A stretch of DNA of 16,841 nucleotides. Source: CALGFH01 sp036003705 (GTDB lineage Bacteria; Actinomycetota; CALGFH01). Position 1 is the stretch's first letter; each line of letters starts with the position of its first letter. Below the pieces are notes generated by a model that worked only from the letters and a program-made list of their open reading frames with translations, searched no databases and had not been told where the DNA came from. Of the stretch, positions 14,376 to 16,841 are shown in pieces. The stretch lies in assembly GCA_036003705.1 (NCBI GenBank), contig DASYSE010000030.1, forward strand, positions 1 through 16,841. Direction: 5' to 3'. Both the position numbers and the translations under genes were made by a program.

Positions 14376-15713
14376 GTGCAGCCCGAGACGAAGTATGCGC
14401 GGTTGGGCGACGACCGGATCGCCTACCAGGTGCTCGGCGAGGGACCGCCCGACCTGGTGCTGACCATGGGTGCCTTCGGTCACGTCGACCTGCAGTGGGA
14501 GGACCCCGGGATCGCGCTGTTCCTGCGCGGGCTGGCGTCGTTCACCCGGCTGGTTGCGTTCGACCGTCGCGGGACCGGCGCCTCCGACCCTCTCCCCGAC
14601 GACGCACCGCCGCCCTGGGAGGCGTATGCCGACGAGGTGACCGCGGTCATGGACGCGGTCGGCTCGCGGCAGGCGGCGCTCATGGCGACGACCGCCGAGG
14701 CCGGCCCGATGGCGCTGTTCTTCGCCGCCACCAGGCCGGAGCGGACCAGCGCGCTGATCGTCGGCAACGCCACCGCCAGGTATGTGGCCGCCGACGACTA
14801 CCCGATCGGGATCCCGCCCGAGCAGGCCGAAGCCATCATCTCCCGGGTCGAGGACACCTGGGGGACCGGGGACAGGATCGCCGACGGCATCCCCAGCCGG
14901 GCCGGCGACGAGCGCTTCCGCCGCTGGATGGCCAGGATCCAGCGGTCCATCGCCAGCCCGAGGACGGTCCACACCTTCCTGCGCGCCCTGTTCCGGGTGG
15001 ACGTCCGCCCGCTGCTCCCGCTGATCCAGGCGCCCACGCTGGTGCTGCACCGCCGCGACTTCCCGATGCTCCCGATCGAGCATGGACGCTACCTGGCCGA
15101 GCACATCCCCGGGGCCAGGCTGGTCGAGCTGCCGGGCTCGGACGGCCCGCTGGCCTGGGAGACACCGGAGCTGACCCTCCGCCACATCGAGGAGTTCCTG
15201 ACCGGTGCGCCCCGGACCGCCCCGACGTCCCGGGTGCTGGCCACGGTGCTGTTCACCGACATCGTCGCCTCCACCGAGCGCGCCGCCGAGCTGGGCGACC
15301 GCCGCTGGCGGGAGTTGCTGCAGGTGCACGACGACCTGGCCAACCGGCTGGTCGAGCGGTGGGGCGGCAGGGTGGTGAAGACGACCGGCGACGGGATGCT
15401 CGCCACCTTCGACGGTCCCGGAAGAGCCATCGGCTGCGTGGTCGCGCTCCGCGACCAGCTCGGCGACATCGACGTCCAGGTCCGCGCCGGACTGCACGCC
15501 GGTGAGGTCGAGCTGCGTGGCGATGACGTCGGCGGGATCGCCGTCCACATCGCCTCCCGGGTCATGGCGACAGCCGGCGCCGGAGAGATCGTCGTCTCCC
15601 GGACTGTGCGCGACCTGGTCGCCGGCTCCGACATCACCCTGCAGGACCGCGGCAGCCGGCGGCTGAAGGGCGTCGACGGCGTCTGGCAGCTGTTCGCGGT
15701 GGCCGACCGCTGA
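14376..15713 (+). CDS. Class III nucleotidyl cyclase fused to a degenerate alpha/beta-hydrolase domain
   Basis: This is a 445-residue two-domain protein. Residues ~8-280 follow the alpha/beta-hydrolase family (IAYQVLGEGPPDLV, FDRRGTGASD, FFAATRPERT, VLHRRD, EHGRYLAEHIPGARLVELPG). Residues ~288-445 are a class III cyclase with metal-binding Asp295 in LFTDIVAST and Asp339 in TTGDGM, a Lys before TTGDG, and GIAVHIASRV in the transition-state region, where His stands where many cyclases have Asn. The domain order matches mycobacterial Rv1900c. The hydrolase site looks dead: the SEGGP-type nucleophile elbow reads AEAGP (Ala107) and the catalytic His of the usual GxDH near the end is replaced (GSDGPLA). 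The cyclase part looks active, making cAMP or possibly cGMP. The GTG start has GGAGAGG at 14368-14374, rather close. No membrane segment. Confidence 0.88.
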   Translation: MQPETKYARLGDDRIAYQVLGEGPPDLVLTMGAFGHVDLQWEDPGIALFLRGLASFTRLVAFDRRGTGASDPLPDDAPPPWEAYADEVTAVMDAVGSRQAALMATTAEAGPMALFFAATRPERTSALIVGNATARYVAADDYPIGIPPEQAEAIISRVEDTWGTGDRIADGIPSRAGDERFRRWMARIQRSIASPRTVHTFLRALFRVDVRPLLPLIQAPTLVLHRRDFPMLPIEHGRYLAEHIPGARLVELPGSDGPLAWETPELTLRHIEEFLTGAPRTAPTSRVLATVLFTDIVASTERAAELGDRRWRELLQVHDDLANRLVERWGGRVVKTTGDGMLATFDGPGRAIGCVVALRDQLGDIDVQVRAGLHAGEVELRGDDVGGIAVHIASRVMATAGAGEIVVSRTVRDLVAGSDITLQDRGSRRLKGVDGVWQLFAVADR

Positions 15714-15827
15714 CAGCGGGCACAGGAAGACCACCACGGCGGGGCGCTGACCGGCCCGCTCAGGTCGGTATGGCCGACGGGGTCCGCGGCTCGCTGCGCT
15801 GGAGGCGCCGAGGGGCAGCGGAGGGGC

Positions 15828-16442
15828 TCAGACGAACGCGCTGAGGCCGGTGATCGCGCGGCCGACGACCAGCGTGTTCATCTCTCGGGTGCCCTCGTAG
15901 GAGTAGATGGCCTCGGCGTCGGCGACGAACCGGCCGACGTGGTGCTCCAGCAGGATGCCGTTGCCGCCCAGCAGTTCGCGGGCCCAGCCGACCGTCTCGC
16001 GCATGCGCACGGTGCAGAACGCCTTGGCCAGCGAGGCGTGCTCGTCCCTGGCCAGGCCGGCGGCCTGGAGCTGCGACAGGCGGGCGCACAGCGTGGCCGA
16101 GGCGGTGATGTTGCCCAGCATCCGCACCAGCAGGTCCTGGACCAGCTGGAAGCTGCCGATGGGTCGGCCGAGCTGCTCGCGCTTGATGGCGTAGGCCAGG
16201 GCGTGCTCGTAGGCGCCGCGGGCGCAGCCGACCGCCATCCAGGCCACCCCGGCCCGGGTCATCCTGAGGATTTCGGCGGTGTCCCGGAAGGAGTTGGCGT
16301 GCTGGAGCCGGTTGGCTTCGGGGACCCGCACGCCGTCGAGGGTGATGCGGGCGTTCTGCACCACCCGCAGCGCGATCTTGTCCTCCAGGTTCTCGGTGGT
16401 GAACCCGGGCGTGCCTGCCTCCACGACGAAGCAGATCGCCGC
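15828..16442 (-). pseudogene. Acyl-CoA dehydrogenase fragment (glutaryl-CoA dehydrogenase-like), N-terminal half missing
   Basis: About 204 residues match the middle and C-terminal domains of acyl-CoA dehydrogenases, from FVVEAGTPGF through KIALRVVQNA and AYAIKREQLGRPI to IYSYEGTREMNTLVVGRAITG. Glu in SYEGT (codon 15896-15894) is the catalytic base position of the glutaryl/isobutyryl-CoA group. Family members are about 390 residues; the N-terminal helical domain and the FAD/substrate motifs before it are absent. Homology stops at about 16442, and the frame upstream (open to 16832) encodes unrelated sequence that is the wrong frame of the DUF5996 gene. No ATG or GTG with a ribosome site is seen at the break. 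It is most likely a truncated remnant or an assembly join. The stop at 15828 is intact. Confidence 0.8.
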
Positions 16443-16478
16443 ACCCAGGCGCCTTCCCAGCACAGGCGCACCCAGGCG
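16440..16478. repeat. 12-bp direct repeat at the fragment junction
   Basis: CGCACCCAGGCG occurs at 16440-16451 and again at 16467-16478, 27 bases apart. The first copy starts where homology of the acyl-CoA dehydrogenase fragment ends; the second ends four bases before the stop codon of the DUF5996 gene. Together they form the whole spacer between the two. Confidence 0.85.
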
Positions 16479-16482
16479 ACCC

Positions 16483-16841
16483 CTAGGGAATTGTGGTTCG
16501 CTGGAGCCTCTGGAGCTCCGCTGGAGAGGGGCAGAACGAGGAGGTGAGTTCCTCGCGGTCCCAGCCGGCGGTGCGCACGCCGGCGTCATAGGCGCTCTCG
16601 AGGAACCCAAGCAGGGCGATCCTGGGGTCATGGGCGTCGCGGACCTGGTCGTAGCCCAACAGCGCCATCGACCCGCCATAGACCTGCCGCCAGGCGGCCC
16701 CTGCCGGTTGCAGCGGTTGGTCGGCCAGGCCGGGCGGCTCGGGGGCGGTGTAGGAGTAGAAGGCGGGTTCGCGGGTGGTGTCATCGCCGGCCCAGAAGCC
16801 GAACGAGATGACCTCGTGGGAGTAGGCCTCACGAGTGACCG
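16483..16841 (-). CDS. DUF5996 family protein, C-terminal part (5' end outside window)
   Basis: Reading the minus strand in from the window edge gives about 119 in-frame residues: REAYSHEVISFGFWAGDD, FYSYTAPEPPGLADQPL, GSMALLGYDQVRDAHDP, LLGFLESAYDAG, AGWDREELTSSFCP and a short tail ending TTIP before TAG at 16485-16483. The motifs match my recollection of the C-terminal portion of DUF5996, a family of uncharacterised proteins common in actinobacteria; no function is known to me. The N-terminal part lies beyond 16841. The tail after SSFCPSPAELQRLQ looks natural, so this gene appears complete at its 3' end even though the neighbour beyond it is truncated. Confidence 0.65.
   Translation of the reverse strand, partial: VTREAYSHEVISFGFWAGDDTTREPAFYSYTAPEPPGLADQPLQPAGAAWRQVYGGSMALLGYDQVRDAHDPRIALLGFLESAYDAGVRTAGWDREELTSSFCPSPAELQRLQRTTIP

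Noticed and set aside
13809..15737. A 642-codon minus-strand frame opposite the cyclase and part of the MBL gene
   Set aside because: Shadow of the cyclase coding strand; no recognisable domain, and the cyclase and MBL genes have clear catalytic motifs.
15714..15827. The 114-base gap between the cyclase and the dehydrogenase fragment
   Set aside because: Examined for a terminator or small gene; no strong hairpin with a T-run and no plausible coding frame was found.
16443..16832. Treating the whole minus-strand frame to 16832 as a 334-residue acyl-CoA dehydrogenase
   Set aside because: The first ~130 residues are Pro/Ser/Arg-rich nonsense in the wrong frame of the DUF5996 gene, whose motifs are clear in the neighbouring frame.

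Overview
The window comes from a high-GC Gram-positive bacterium, almost certainly an actinomycete or a close relative. The evidence is the strong GC bias at third codon positions, the actinobacterial order of the SUF iron-sulfur genes, a WhiB7 regulator with its C-terminal AT-hook, and a hydrolase-cyclase fusion of the kind known from mycobacteria. No rRNA, tRNA, CRISPR array or insertion sequence was seen.

Positions 2-7562 hold one tightly packed SUF operon on the + strand: the 3' end of the repressor gene sufR, then sufB (interrupted by a 382-residue intein), sufD, a Rieske-type ferredoxin, sufC, sufS, sufU and a sufT-like DUF59 gene. Three of the junctions overlap by one base (TGATG, TGATG, TAATG). 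SufS takes sulfur from cysteine, SufU relays it, SufB-SufC-SufD is the scaffold, and SufT and the Rieske protein are accessory. A MoeZ-type adenylyltransferase/rhodanese follows at 7684-8856 and probably serves sulfur transfer to small carrier proteins.

Positions 8956-11562 encode a secreted subtilisin-family protease with a propeptide and beta-sandwich tail. It is followed by a ~490-base leader and whiB7 (12054-12359). The leader holds a promoter with an AT-rich box just upstream of its -35 element, a 64-codon upstream ORF with a strong ribosome site, a 12-bp long-range pairing and a strong intrinsic terminator that excludes that pairing. This looks like a complete translation-dependent attenuator for antibiotic-induced WhiB7.

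Convergent to whiB7, a two-gene minus-strand operon (14277-12530) encodes a zinc-ribbon MBL-fold hydrolase and an EamA-type exporter. Divergent from it is a class III cyclase (14376-15713) fused to an alpha/beta-hydrolase domain that seems to have lost its catalytic Ser and His. At the right edge, minus strand, a DUF5996 gene (running off the window) abuts an acyl-CoA dehydrogenase fragment lacking its N-terminal half. The junction carries a 12-bp direct repeat.

The strongest candidates for a second look are the whiB7 leader, the SufB intein, the degenerate hydrolase-cyclase and the acyl-CoA dehydrogenase/DUF5996 junction. All calls come from reading the sequence; no database search was run.
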